From Micromonospora polyrhachis (GTDB lineage Bacteria; Actinomycetota; Actinomycetes; Mycobacteriales; Micromonosporaceae), in assembly GCF_014203835.1 (NCBI RefSeq), contig NZ_JACHJW010000001.1:2733501-2797500 (forward strand): a stretch of 64,000 nucleotides of DNA, written 5' to 3'. The notes beneath the pieces are model-generated. The model was given only the letters and a program-made list of their open reading frames with translations, ran no database searches and was not told the DNA's origin. Shown here piece after piece: positions 13,789 through 22,473 of this stretch (position 1 is the stretch's first letter; each line of letters begins with the position of its first letter). A program made the position numbers and the translations under genes.

Positions 13789-15891
13789 GTGTCAGCGGAG
13801 GCGGGGCCCGCGTTCACCAGCGGTGCAGACGAGCACGTTCGCCGGGTACGGCTCCCCGCCGACCGGCGCACACCCGCCACCGCCCGGGCCATCGTCCGGT
13901 CCGTGCTGGCGGAGGCGAATCTCGACGAGCTGCTCGACGAGGCGCTGCTACTGACCACCGAACTGTCCACCAACGCGGTCGAACACGCCGGCACCGAACT
14001 GGACATCGAGGTCGTCGCGGACAGACATGGCCTGACGGTGACGGTTTCCGACTTCGCCCCCGGCCGGATCGGCGACGTGATCGCCCGACCCCGGATCGAC
14101 GCCACCGACATCGCCGAGGTCTCCGAACGGGGCCGTGGCCTGTTGCTCGTCGACCACTTCGCCAGCCGCTGGGGCACCACCCACCAGCCGACCGGCAAGG
14201 GTGTCTGGTTCCGACTCGATCGCAAGCACGCGGCTCCCGGGGCGAATCCCGGGACGAATCCCGGGCGGTCGGATCCGGCAACCGTCGCCGCCGGGCCACT
14301 GGCCGGTGCGTCCGATCCGCCACCCGAACGGGCCGTACCGAGCGCCGGGGCGCTGAGTGCCCTGATGCAGACGGCCCCGGACCCGTACTCCGACGATCCA
14401 CTACCGGAGTTCGCCGGCAATCTGCTGGCCCGCATCGGCGAGATGCTCGGGGCGGCCGGCGGGTCCGTACGCCTTGATCGGGGTGACGGGGCGGGCGATC
14501 AGCTCCTCGCCCGATACGGACGACAGCCCCGCTCCGGCGACGCCCTGGTCCGGGTGCCACTGGCGGTGAACCGGCCCTACTCCGGGGAACTGGAACTCGA
14601 CGCGGCCCCCTCGGCGTACGCCCGGCCGCTGGCCGCCCTGATGGCGGAACGGCTCTCCCTGCACCTGGAGAACGATCGGCTTCGCCGGGCGGACGTACGC
14701 CGCCAGACCTGGTTGACCTTCCTCGCCGAGGCGAGCGAACTGCTTGCCCAGTCCCTCGACGTCGAGCTGACCATGGCGTTGATCCCGCAGCTCGTGGTGC
14801 CCCGACTCGGCCAGTGGTGTGCGGTACACATCACCGACGAGTGGGGTCGACTCCGGCTCGCGGCGGCGAGCCACGCCGATGAGTCGATGCTGCCGCAACT
14901 GCACGAGGTGCTCGACGAGAGCGGTCCCGATTCGGCCCAGGCCCGGCTTCGGGAGGCCTCCCGGATCGGTACGCAGGTGCCGATCGGCGGGCCGATGGAC
15001 GGCTTCGCGGTGCCTCTGGTCGCGCGGGGGCAGCGGCTCGGCACCCTGGCGGTCGGGCGGCACCAACGCCACCGGCACGATCCCGACGAGATCGCCGTGC
15101 TGGAGGACGTGGCCCGGCGGGCGGCGCTGGCGATCGAGAACGCCCGGATCCACGCGGAGCGGCGGCGGGTCGCGCAGACCCTGCAACAGTCCCTCCTGCC
15201 GCCGGTGCTTCCGGTGGTGGACGGAATCGGATTCGCCGCCGAGTACGTGCCGACCGGTGACGACGCCGAGGTGGGCGGCGACTTCTACGACGTACTGCCG
15301 CTACCCGACGGCCGGTGGTTGGTGGCTGTCGGCGACGTCTCGGGCAAGGGGGTCCAGGCCGCCGCCGTCACCGGGCTGGTCCGCGATGTGATCCGGGTGC
15401 TGGTCGGCGACGGCAAGCCACTGCCGGAGGCACTGTCCCGGCTCAACGAGACGCTGCTCGAACGTGGTGCTGGCCGCTACTGCACGCTGGCGCTGGCCGC
15501 CGTGGGACGGGGGCCGGACGGGCAGCTCGACGTGTCCCTACATCTCGCCGGTCACGACCGGCCGGTCCTGGTCCGGGGCAGCGGTCGGGCCGACTTCGTC
15601 GGGACCGGCGGCACCGCCCTGGGTCTGCTGGACTCCATCGCCACACCGGCTGCGGACGTGCTGCTGGGCCCGGGTGACGCGCTGGTCTTCTTCACCGACG
15701 GCGTGACCGAGCGGCGGCGTGGGCGGGAGCTGTTCGGCACTGATCGGCTCCGGGACGCCACGGTGCCGCTGGCCGGCTATTCGGCCGAGGTGATGGCCGC
15801 CCGGCTCCGCTCCACCGCGATCGGTTTCTCCGCCGAGTCGCCACGCGACGACATCGCTATCCTGGTACTGCGTAATGACATGATCGGCTGA
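13789..15891 (+). CDS. RsbW-like kinase / GAF / SpoIIE-type PP2C phosphatase fusion
   Basis: Cytoplasmic regulator of 700 aa. Residues ~10-140 form a HATPase_c anti-sigma kinase-like domain (N-box LLTTELSTNAVEHAG, G-box SERGRGLLLVDHFASRWG). A low-complexity linker follows, then a GAF-like segment (~200-450), then a PP2C phosphatase of the RsbU/SpoIIE type (LQQSLLPPVLP, DDAEVGGDFYDV, AVGDVSGKGVQAA, FFTDGVTERR, DDIAILVLR). GTG 13789 is chosen because GGAGGA lies eight bases upstream. Such proteins reset STAS antagonists such as those at 4901 and 42931. It is divergent from the hybrid kinase with a 175-bp gap. Confidence 0.88.
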   Translation: MSAEAGPAFTSGADEHVRRVRLPADRRTPATARAIVRSVLAEANLDELLDEALLLTTELSTNAVEHAGTELDIEVVADRHGLTVTVSDFAPGRIGDVIARPRIDATDIAEVSERGRGLLLVDHFASRWGTTHQPTGKGVWFRLDRKHAAPGANPGTNPGRSDPATVAAGPLAGASDPPPERAVPSAGALSALMQTAPDPYSDDPLPEFAGNLLARIGEMLGAAGGSVRLDRGDGAGDQLLARYGRQPRSGDALVRVPLAVNRPYSGELELDAAPSAYARPLAALMAERLSLHLENDRLRRADVRRQTWLTFLAEASELLAQSLDVELTMALIPQLVVPRLGQWCAVHITDEWGRLRLAAASHADESMLPQLHEVLDESGPDSAQARLREASRIGTQVPIGGPMDGFAVPLVARGQRLGTLAVGRHQRHRHDPDEIAVLEDVARRAALAIENARIHAERRRVAQTLQQSLLPPVLPVVDGIGFAAEYVPTGDDAEVGGDFYDVLPLPDGRWLVAVGDVSGKGVQAAAVTGLVRDVIRVLVGDGKPLPEALSRLNETLLERGAGRYCTLALAAVGRGPDGQLDVSLHLAGHDRPVLVRGSGRADFVGTGGTALGLLDSIATPAADVLLGPGDALVFFTDGVTERRRGRELFGTDRLRDATVPLAGYSAEVMAARLRSTAIGFSAESPRDDIAILVLRNDMIG

Positions 15892-15987
15892 GCCGACATC
15901 GACGAATCGTCGAAGGACACCGCCGGTACGGCAAGCCGAAGCGCCTTACGGACGAGGGCGTCGGCCATATCTGGGAAGGTCCTACCC

Positions 15988-17745
15988 ATGGTCCGCATGC
16001 TCCTTGGGCGCCGCGCCGCCAGCGCCTCACCGAGCGCCGGGCAGGACCCCCGTCCGCGTTCCGGGCCACGGAACCGGGACCGCTACCTGGACCTGTGGCG
16101 TGCGGCCGCACTGGTACGGGTGGTCGTCTACCACGTCTTCGGCTGGGTCTGGCTGACCGTCCTCTTTCCCGCGATGGGGCTGATGTTCGCCCTGGCGGGC
16201 TCCCTGATGGCCAGTTCCCTGGACCGTAGCGGGCCGAAGGCGATCGCCCGCCGGCTCCGCCGACTGCTTCCACCCCTGTGGGCGTTCGCGGCGGTGGCCG
16301 TACCGCTCATGCTGTTCACCGGATGGGGGGCGGCCCCCACCGCCCACCTCGGCTGGGGTGAGCTGCTCTGGTGGATCTTCCCGGCGCGTACGCCACCGAC
16401 CGGGAGCCAGTCCTGGGCCTGGGCGTTCAACGCGGTGCTCTGGTACATCGTCACGTACCTGTGGCTGGTGCTGCTCTCGCCCGCCCTGCTGGCCGCCTTC
16501 CGCCGCTGGCCGTGGCGCACCCTCGCCGTGGCGGTCGCCGTACCCGTGGCGTCCCTGTTCGGCGTGGTGCAGATCGGCGGCTACTTCAACGAGCAGGCGA
16601 CCAATGTCGGCACCTACGTGGCGTGCTGGCTGCTCGGCTTCGCCCACCACGACGGCCTGCTCAAGCGACTGCCGGCCCGCCGGTACGCCATCGCGGTGGC
16701 CGCGTTCGCGCTCGCCGGCGCCGCCTGGGTGCTCGCCGCCGCCTGGTCGAGCGGCAGTTTCGACCTCAACCGCATCCCCGGCGGCAACACTTTCTGGTCG
16801 ATCGCATTCGTCGCCACGGTGCTGCGGTTCCGCCCCCGACTCGACTGGCTGGCCCAAATCCGGCCGTTGAACCGGACGGTGGAGTTGCTGAACGCCCGGG
16901 CGGTCACCATCTACCTGTGGCACATGCCAGCCGGCCTGCTCGCCGCCATCGGACTCAGCTCGATGGTGCTCTCCGACTGGGCCGGCAACGTCGTGCTCCG
17001 GTTGACCGTGGTGTGGCTGCTCACCGCGGTGGCGGTGGCCCTGCTCGGCTGGGTCGAGGATCTCGCCGCCCGGCGGTCGCCCACCCTGATCCCGCGTACC
17101 GGCACCTCGCCGAAGGCCACCGTTCGGCCCGTGGAGGCACCGTCCACGCTGACCACCTCGACCGAGAGCACGCCGGCGCTACCGGTCCCGCGCCGGATCG
17201 GGCCGGGCGACCGTTGGCATCGGGGGATGGTCGCGACGGTCGCGACCCTCGCCGCCTGCCTAGCCTTCACCGCGCTCAACGTCCTACCCGGTACGCCAAC
17301 CCAGAGCCAGGACCGTCATCCCCGGCACGAAACCATGCACTACCTGTCCGACCTGCTCCTGGTGCTGGAGGACCCGTCCGCCCCCGAGCCGGCGGCCCAG
17401 TCGATCCCACTACCACCGACACCAACCAATGTGGACGATGCCCGCCCACGCGGGGTCGTCACCCCGGCCCCCAGTCGGCTTCGGGTGCATCCGCCACCCG
17501 GCTGTGAACGCCTCCGGGCGGTCATCGAGGTGGTCGACACCGACAATGACGGCGTCCAGGTGACCTTCGCCGTCCGTACCGACGGGGTCACGGTCTACGA
17601 GTCGAGCGCCCGCAGCCGGGGAGACCTCGCTGAGGAGATCGACGTCGACGTGACCGAGGCGACCTTCGTCGACCTGGTCGCCACCAGCTCAGCCGGCCGG
17701 GCGTCCACGATCTGGGCCGACGGCCGCTTCGTCTGTATCTCGTGA
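15988..17745 (+). CDS. Acyltransferase-3 family membrane protein with C-terminal NPCBM-like domain
   Basis: Predicted O-acyltransferase of 585 aa. The N-terminus has RDRYLDLWRAAALVRVVVYH, the position where family 3 enzymes keep their catalytic/His motif, and about ten membrane helices to residue ~360. A Pro/Thr-rich stretch and one more helix (~410-430, MVATVATLAACLAFTALNVL) lead to an outside domain of ~85 residues. Its features (VTFAVRTDGVTVYES, DLVATSSAGR, WADGRFVC) resemble NPCBM carbohydrate-binding modules. ATG 15988 has GGAAGG upstream. It probably modifies a cell-surface glycan. The substrate is unknown and the fused binding domain is unusual. Confidence 0.75.
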   Translation: MVRMLLGRRAASASPSAGQDPRPRSGPRNRDRYLDLWRAAALVRVVVYHVFGWVWLTVLFPAMGLMFALAGSLMASSLDRSGPKAIARRLRRLLPPLWAFAAVAVPLMLFTGWGAAPTAHLGWGELLWWIFPARTPPTGSQSWAWAFNAVLWYIVTYLWLVLLSPALLAAFRRWPWRTLAVAVAVPVASLFGVVQIGGYFNEQATNVGTYVACWLLGFAHHDGLLKRLPARRYAIAVAAFALAGAAWVLAAAWSSGSFDLNRIPGGNTFWSIAFVATVLRFRPRLDWLAQIRPLNRTVELLNARAVTIYLWHMPAGLLAAIGLSSMVLSDWAGNVVLRLTVVWLLTAVAVALLGWVEDLAARRSPTLIPRTGTSPKATVRPVEAPSTLTTSTESTPALPVPRRIGPGDRWHRGMVATVATLAACLAFTALNVLPGTPTQSQDRHPRHETMHYLSDLLLVLEDPSAPEPAAQSIPLPPTPTNVDDARPRGVVTPAPSRLRVHPPPGCERLRAVIEVVDTDNDGVQVTFAVRTDGVTVYESSARSRGDLAEEIDVDVTEATFVDLVATSSAGRASTIWADGRFVCIS

Positions 17746-17795
17746 CCGGTCTCGTCTGGGTCTCCTGAACAGGCTAGCCGGCCGGCCGCCACCGG

Positions 17796-18986
17796 TCAGA
17801 ATTCGGCGAACAGGTACGGCGTACAGCGCGGGAACAGGGCCCGCAGTTCCGCTTCGGCGGACCGGTCCACGGTGCCGAAGCCCCGGATGGCCACGTCGGC
17901 GGGGTCGAGGACGCCGTAGACCAGCCCGGAGAGCCCCGCACCGGTCAGCGTCGCGCTGGGCAGTGACGGCTCCAACCCGCGTACGACCTCCAGCTTCCCG
18001 TCCGCGCCATCCAGTAGGTAGCTACCAGCGACGAACGGATCGTCGACGACCTCGACGGTCAGCCGGCCGGAACCGACGGTCAGTCCGGCCAACGCCTCCA
18101 GCGACAGCACCCGGGCCATCGGTGCGCCACCGGTCGGATAGACCACCTGACGCTGGACGTGCACGGCGAAGTCGGTCGCCCACAACTCGGGGGTCTCGTC
18201 GGCCGACACCCGCACGCTGATCTCCGCGACCTGGTCGACGTGGTAGGCGAAGAACCGCAGCAGCAACGCTCGACCCAACGGCCCGGTGGTGAGCAGATCA
18301 CCACCGGTCAACTTCCCGCCGTGGTCGTCGATGCGGTAACGCACTGCGCCGACAACCGCACCGTCGACCTCGGCGACGGCCAGCCAGTCCTTGTCCTCGT
18401 CGCGCTGACGTACCGCACGGAACTCCGGGGGGACGGCGAACCCGTGCCGCTCACCCAGCAGCCGGTGGGTGAGGTCGCGATAGCTGCCGTAGCGCTCCCC
18501 GATCCGGTGCAGGGTGACCTCGCCGGGCAGTTGGACCCGCAGCAGCGATCCGAGGTCGGCCGGCGCGAAGGTGGCGGTGCGGGCCGCCGGCAGCCCGACG
18601 TAGCCGAACCGCTCGTAGAAGGAGGGGCGAAACGGGTAGAGCGCGCTGATCGAATGGCCGGTGTCCCGCATCTCACCGAGCAGTCGGTGCAGCAGTGCCC
18701 GGACGTGGCCCTGGCGACGGCCCAACGGGTGGGTGGCGACCCCGGCGACGCCGGCCATCGGCTGGACCGATCCTCGCAGGTTCTGTCGCATCGGGATGGC
18801 CGACACGGTGGCCACGGGCCGATCCCCGTCCGCCGCGACGAGCGTCACGTTCCCGTCGACGTACGGCAGGTAACGCCGGAACTCCTCCTCCCGGCCGGGG
18901 CCGCTCGGGGACTGCTCGAAGGCGTACGCTTGGAGGGGTAGGGCGGTCGTGAGACGTTCTTCGCCGGTTACCTGTCGGATGTCCAC
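17796..18986 (-). CDS. Eis-like GNAT N-acetyltransferase
   Basis: Acetyltransferase of 396 aa, the length of Eis/enhanced intracellular survival proteins: two GNAT folds plus a sterol-carrier-like C-terminal domain. Family sequence is seen at VTGEERLTTALPLQAYAFE, the acetyl-CoA loop VAGVATHPLGRRQGHVRALL, ALYPFRPSFYERFGYV and the C-terminal carboxylate PYLFAEF. Of two adjacent GTG codons, 18986 is preferred (GGGA seven bases upstream). Family members acetylate amine substrates, including aminoglycosides in some species; the substrate here is unknown. It is convergent with the acyltransferase gene. Confidence 0.85.
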   Translation of the reverse strand: MDIRQVTGEERLTTALPLQAYAFEQSPSGPGREEEFRRYLPYVDGNVTLVAADGDRPVATVSAIPMRQNLRGSVQPMAGVAGVATHPLGRRQGHVRALLHRLLGEMRDTGHSISALYPFRPSFYERFGYVGLPAARTATFAPADLGSLLRVQLPGEVTLHRIGERYGSYRDLTHRLLGERHGFAVPPEFRAVRQRDEDKDWLAVAEVDGAVVGAVRYRIDDHGGKLTGGDLLTTGPLGRALLLRFFAYHVDQVAEISVRVSADETPELWATDFAVHVQRQVVYPTGGAPMARVLSLEALAGLTVGSGRLTVEVVDDPFVAGSYLLDGADGKLEVVRGLEPSLPSATLTGAGLSGLVYGVLDPADVAIRGFGTVDRSAEAELRALFPRCTPYLFAEF

Positions 18987-19050
18987 CACCTCATCCCAGC
19001 GCGGTTGGCGGCGATCTTCAACCGGATTGCTCCGCCCCGGGCCAGCCCGG

Positions 19051-20031
19051 TCATGCCGCGCCGACCAGACCGAGTTCCCCCAGCACCCGGGCCAGTCGGT
19101 CGTTCTCGGCCCGCAGGAACGCGTCGAACTCCTCCCCGTCGAGATAGGCATCGGTCCAGCCGTACCGGGCCAGGGCCGCCTGCCAAGGCCCGCACCCGCG
19201 CAATCGGGCCACCGTCGCCCGCATCGTGGTGACATCCCCCTCGGCGAGGCCCGGCGGGGCGACCACACCCCGCCAGTTGGCGAACACCACGTCCACACCG
19301 TTCTCCCGCAGGGTGGGGGCGTGGATACCGGGGATCCGCCGCTCGCTGGTGACCGCGAGCACCCGTAGCTGCCCGGAGGCGATCTGGTCGGCGTACTCGC
19401 TGACCCCGGAGACCCCGAAGGCGACCTGCTTGCCGAGGATCGCCGCGAGCAGGTCACCGCCCCCGTCGTACCGGTGGTAGGCGACCTGGCGTGGTCGGAT
19501 GCCGACGGCCTCCGCGAGCAGCATCGGCGCGAGATGGTCCGGGCCGCCGGCGGTGGAGCCGCCGCCCACCGGTACCGCGGCCGGTTGGGCCCGCCACGCG
19601 GTGACCAGGTCGGCCAGTTCCCGGTACGGCGAGTCGCGGGTGACCACGATGATGGCCGGCTCCTCGATCAGGCGGGCGATCGGCGTGGTGTCCTGCAGGG
19701 TGACCGGCGCGTTACCGGTGTACTGGCTACCGACCATGCCCAGCCCCATCAGCATCAGCAACTGGCCGTTGCCCCGCTCGTAGCCCAGCCGCCGCAATCC
19801 GACGACACCCCCGCCACCGGGAAGGTTGAACACCTCCGCGTTGCGGATGATGCCGCCGTCGGCGAGGGCCTTGGCCATGGTGCGCGCGGTGACGTCGTAA
19901 CCGCTGCCCGGCGGATTGGGCACCATGATCCGCAATTCGGTTTGGTCATCCGGTTCCGGGCCGGGTACGCAGGCCCCGCCGGTGAGCAGGACCACGAGGC
20001 CGACCGCCAGCACGCGGATCAGCTGGCCCAT
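19051..20031 (-). CDS. tctC: TctC-family tricarboxylate-binding lipoprotein (copy 1)
   Basis: Substrate-binding protein of a tripartite tricarboxylate transporter, 326 aa. The signal ends in TGGAC (lipobox-like, Cys 21). TctC hallmarks are PNPPGSGYDVTARTMAKAL, NLPGGGGVVGLRRLG and ANWRGVVAPPGL. ATG 20031 is preceded by AAGGAG at good spacing. It is divergent from the two-component genes and separated from tctAB, which have their own tctC next to them (24666). This one could therefore serve as a second specificity or as a periplasmic signal partner for the sensor kinase. Confidence 0.88.
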   Translation of the reverse strand: MGQLIRVLAVGLVVLLTGGACVPGPEPDDQTELRIMVPNPPGSGYDVTARTMAKALADGGIIRNAEVFNLPGGGGVVGLRRLGYERGNGQLLMLMGLGMVGSQYTGNAPVTLQDTTPIARLIEEPAIIVVTRDSPYRELADLVTAWRAQPAAVPVGGGSTAGGPDHLAPMLLAEAVGIRPRQVAYHRYDGGGDLLAAILGKQVAFGVSGVSEYADQIASGQLRVLAVTSERRIPGIHAPTLRENGVDVVFANWRGVVAPPGLAEGDVTTMRATVARLRGCGPWQAALARYGWTDAYLDGEEFDAFLRAENDRLARVLGELGLVGAA

Positions 20032-20179
20032 CACGGCTCCTTCGGGAATTCGGTACGTGCAGATCCTGCTCGCCCTGCGGTCTGTTGTCACGGGTCCACC
20101 CCCGATGGGTGGGGCGCGATGGTTGCGCCGCCCCGCTCGACCCACTTTCCTGCTTGTGGTGAAAGCAAGGGGAGGTGGG

Positions 20180-21736
20180 ATGCAGCGGTTGTCCCTGGCT
20201 GGTCAGTTCCTGCTGTTCCAGCTCGGCATCGTGCTGTTGGTGGTGGGTGTCGTGGCGGCGGTGTCGATCGCCGAGTCCGACGTGGAGTTCCGCCGGGAGG
20301 AGGGCGCGCGACTCCGGTCGGTCGGCGAGAACGCCGCGATCAACCGGACCGTACGGTTGGGCATCGGCGAACCCGGCGACCGGGAGGCGCTGGCAACGGT
20401 GGCCGAGAGCGCCCGCGCGGTCTCCGGCGCGTCGTACGTGCTGATCACCGACGCGACAGGCAAGCTGCTCACCGGTCCCGACGCGGGTGTGCCGGCCGTA
20501 CTCGGAGAGAGCGACGGACTTGCCGGTCGTTCCTGGGTCGGGGTGGTCGACGACGGTAGCAAGACGCTGGTCGCACACGTACCGGTGCTGGACGAGCGGG
20601 ACGGCCACTTCCTCGGCCTGATCGTGGTGGGCCGGACCTATCCGACGCTGCCCGAACAGTTGGCCACCGCCTTTCCCAACCTGCTGACCTACCTGCTGCT
20701 CGGTGGAGCGCTCGGGGTGGCCGGCTCGCTGCTGCTGGCCCGTCGGGTCAAGCTGCAGACGCTGGGGCTGGAGCCGGGTGAGATCGCCGGACTCGTCGAG
20801 CACCGGGAGGCGATGTTGCGGGGCATCAAGGAGGGCGTGGTCGGTACGGATGTCGCCGATCGGGTCACCCTGGTCAACGACGAGGCGGTACGGCTGCTCG
20901 GGCTCCCGGAGTCACCGGTCGGCCGGTCCCTGCACAGTCAGCCGATGGAGCCGCACCTGCGGGACGTGCTCACCGGTCGGGTCACCGGAGTCGACCAGAT
21001 CGTGCTCAGCGACGACCGGGTGCTGGTGCTCAACCGGCGGCCGGTGATGGTGCGGGGCCGCCAGGTGGGCTCGGTGACCACCCTGCGGGACCGGACCGAG
21101 CTGACCGCGCTACGCCGGGAACTCGACGTCAGCCGGCACACCACCGACACGCTGCGCGCCCAGGCGCACGAATTCTCCAACCGGCTGCACATCATCGCCG
21201 GTCTGGTGGAGTTGGGTGAGCACGACGAAGTGGTGCGCTACATCACCCGGGCCAGTCAGGTACACGAGGCGCTCAACCGTGACGTGACCACGCTGATCCG
21301 GGATCCGGCGCTCGCCGCGCTGTTGATCGCCAAGGCCAGTCTCGCCGCCGAACAGGGAGCCCAGTTGCACATCTCTCCGGACTCGGACCTGCCTCCGGTC
21401 GACGACGGGTTGGCTGGGGACCTGGTCACCGTGGTGGGCAACCTGGTCGACAACGCGTTGGACGCGATCAGGTCCGGTGGTGAGGTGACGGTGGGCGTCC
21501 GTACGACCGGCGACGCGGTGCGGGTGACGGTCAGCGACTCGGGGCCCGGGGTGCCCCCGGAGCTGGTCGAGGAGGTCTTCCGGCAGGGCTACAGCACCAA
21601 GGAGGAGGCGCTGGGGCACCACGGGCTCGGGTTGGCCCTGACCCGGCTGATCTGCCTGCATCGGGGCGGCAGCATCGAGGTCTCCGGGTCGGCGTTCCAC
21701 GCCCACCTTCCACTGGCGGTCGGGGCGGCATCGTGA
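20180..21736 (+). CDS. CitA/DcuS-family sensor histidine kinase
   Basis: Membrane sensor of 518 aa. TM1 is residues ~9-31, then an extracytoplasmic PAS-like (PDC) domain (~35-170) containing ASYVLITDATGKLLTGPD. TM2 is ~175-195. A cytoplasmic PAS (~215-330) leads to the SpoB-type H-box LRAQAHEFSNRLHIIAGL and the HATPase (NLVDNALDAI, DSGPGVPPEL, HHGLGLALTRL). ATG 20180 follows GGGGAGG. Its stop overlaps the response regulator start (GTGA). Neighbouring Tct transporter genes suggest it senses a di- or tricarboxylate. Confidence 0.9.
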   Translation: MQRLSLAGQFLLFQLGIVLLVVGVVAAVSIAESDVEFRREEGARLRSVGENAAINRTVRLGIGEPGDREALATVAESARAVSGASYVLITDATGKLLTGPDAGVPAVLGESDGLAGRSWVGVVDDGSKTLVAHVPVLDERDGHFLGLIVVGRTYPTLPEQLATAFPNLLTYLLLGGALGVAGSLLLARRVKLQTLGLEPGEIAGLVEHREAMLRGIKEGVVGTDVADRVTLVNDEAVRLLGLPESPVGRSLHSQPMEPHLRDVLTGRVTGVDQIVLSDDRVLVLNRRPVMVRGRQVGSVTTLRDRTELTALRRELDVSRHTTDTLRAQAHEFSNRLHIIAGLVELGEHDEVVRYITRASQVHEALNRDVTTLIRDPALAALLIAKASLAAEQGAQLHISPDSDLPPVDDGLAGDLVTVVGNLVDNALDAIRSGGEVTVGVRTTGDAVRVTVSDSGPGVPPELVEEVFRQGYSTKEEALGHHGLGLALTRLICLHRGGSIEVSGSAFHAHLPLAVGAAS

Positions 21737-22410
21737 TCCGGGTGCTGGTCGTCGACGACGACTTCATGGTTGCCAAGGTGCACAGTGGATTCGTGGCCCG
21801 GGTGCCGGGGTTCACCGTCGCCGGGGTGGCCCACACCGGAGCCCAGGCACTTGCCGAGATCGAGCAGAGCTGCCCTGACCTGGTGATACTCGACATCTAC
21901 CTACCGGACTTCTCCGGGCTGGAGGTGTTGCGTCGGCTTCGGGAGGGCGCGGCCGGGGTGGACGCCCTGGTGGTCACCGCAGCCCGGGACATGGACACGA
22001 TCCGTACCGCCCTGCGGCACGGCGTCGTGCACTACCTGATCAAGCCGTTCACCTTCGACGTGCTGCGGGACCGGCTGGAACGGTACGCGGAGGCCCACCA
22101 CCGGCTGTCCGGCTCCGGTGAGGTGGCGCAGGACGAGGTCGACCGGCTGCTGATGGCGATGCGTCCCGGCCCGGTCGACCTGCCGAAGGGGCTGACGCCG
22201 CCGACGGCGGAGTTGGTCTCCCAGGCACTGCGCGACGCGGACGGTGACCTGTCGGCGAGTGAGTGCGCCGACCGGGTGGGGCTGTCCCGGGTGAGCACCC
22301 GTCGCTACCTGGAACATTTCGTCGGCGCGGGAAAGGCGAAGGTCACCCTGCGGTACGGCTCCGCCGGCCGACCGGAACGGCGGTTCCGATGGACCGGCGG
22401 AGCCGGGTGA
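21733..22410 (+). CDS. CitB/DctR-family response regulator
   Basis: Response regulator of 225 aa, partner of the kinase at 20180 (4-nt overlap). The receiver has VVDDDFMVAKVHSGF, phospho-Asp in LVILDIYLPDFSGLEV and Lys in YLIKPFTFDVLRDRL. The C-terminus is the family's winged helix (SASECADRVGLSRVSTRRYLE). It probably activates the flanking tct genes in response to a carboxylate. The last 20 bases of the gene, including the stop, are repeated just downstream. Confidence 0.9.
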   Translation: MIRVLVVDDDFMVAKVHSGFVARVPGFTVAGVAHTGAQALAEIEQSCPDLVILDIYLPDFSGLEVLRRLREGAAGVDALVVTAARDMDTIRTALRHGVVHYLIKPFTFDVLRDRLERYAEAHHRLSGSGEVAQDEVDRLLMAMRPGPVDLPKGLTPPTAELVSQALRDADGDLSASECADRVGLSRVSTRRYLEHFVGAGKAKVTLRYGSAGRPERRFRWTGGAG

Positions 22411-22454
22411 CGAACTGGACCGGCGGAGCCGGCTGAATCAACCGGCGGCGCTGA
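22391..22454. repeat. Duplicated 3' end of the response regulator gene
   Basis: GGACCGGCGGAGCCGGGTGA (22391-22410, encoding the last residues and stop) recurs with one change at 22417-22436, again ending in TGA. A shorter degenerate third piece (ACCGGCGGCGCTGA) sits at 22441-22454. Confidence 0.8.
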
Positions 22455-22473
22455 GCTGGACCGACGGGGAACG

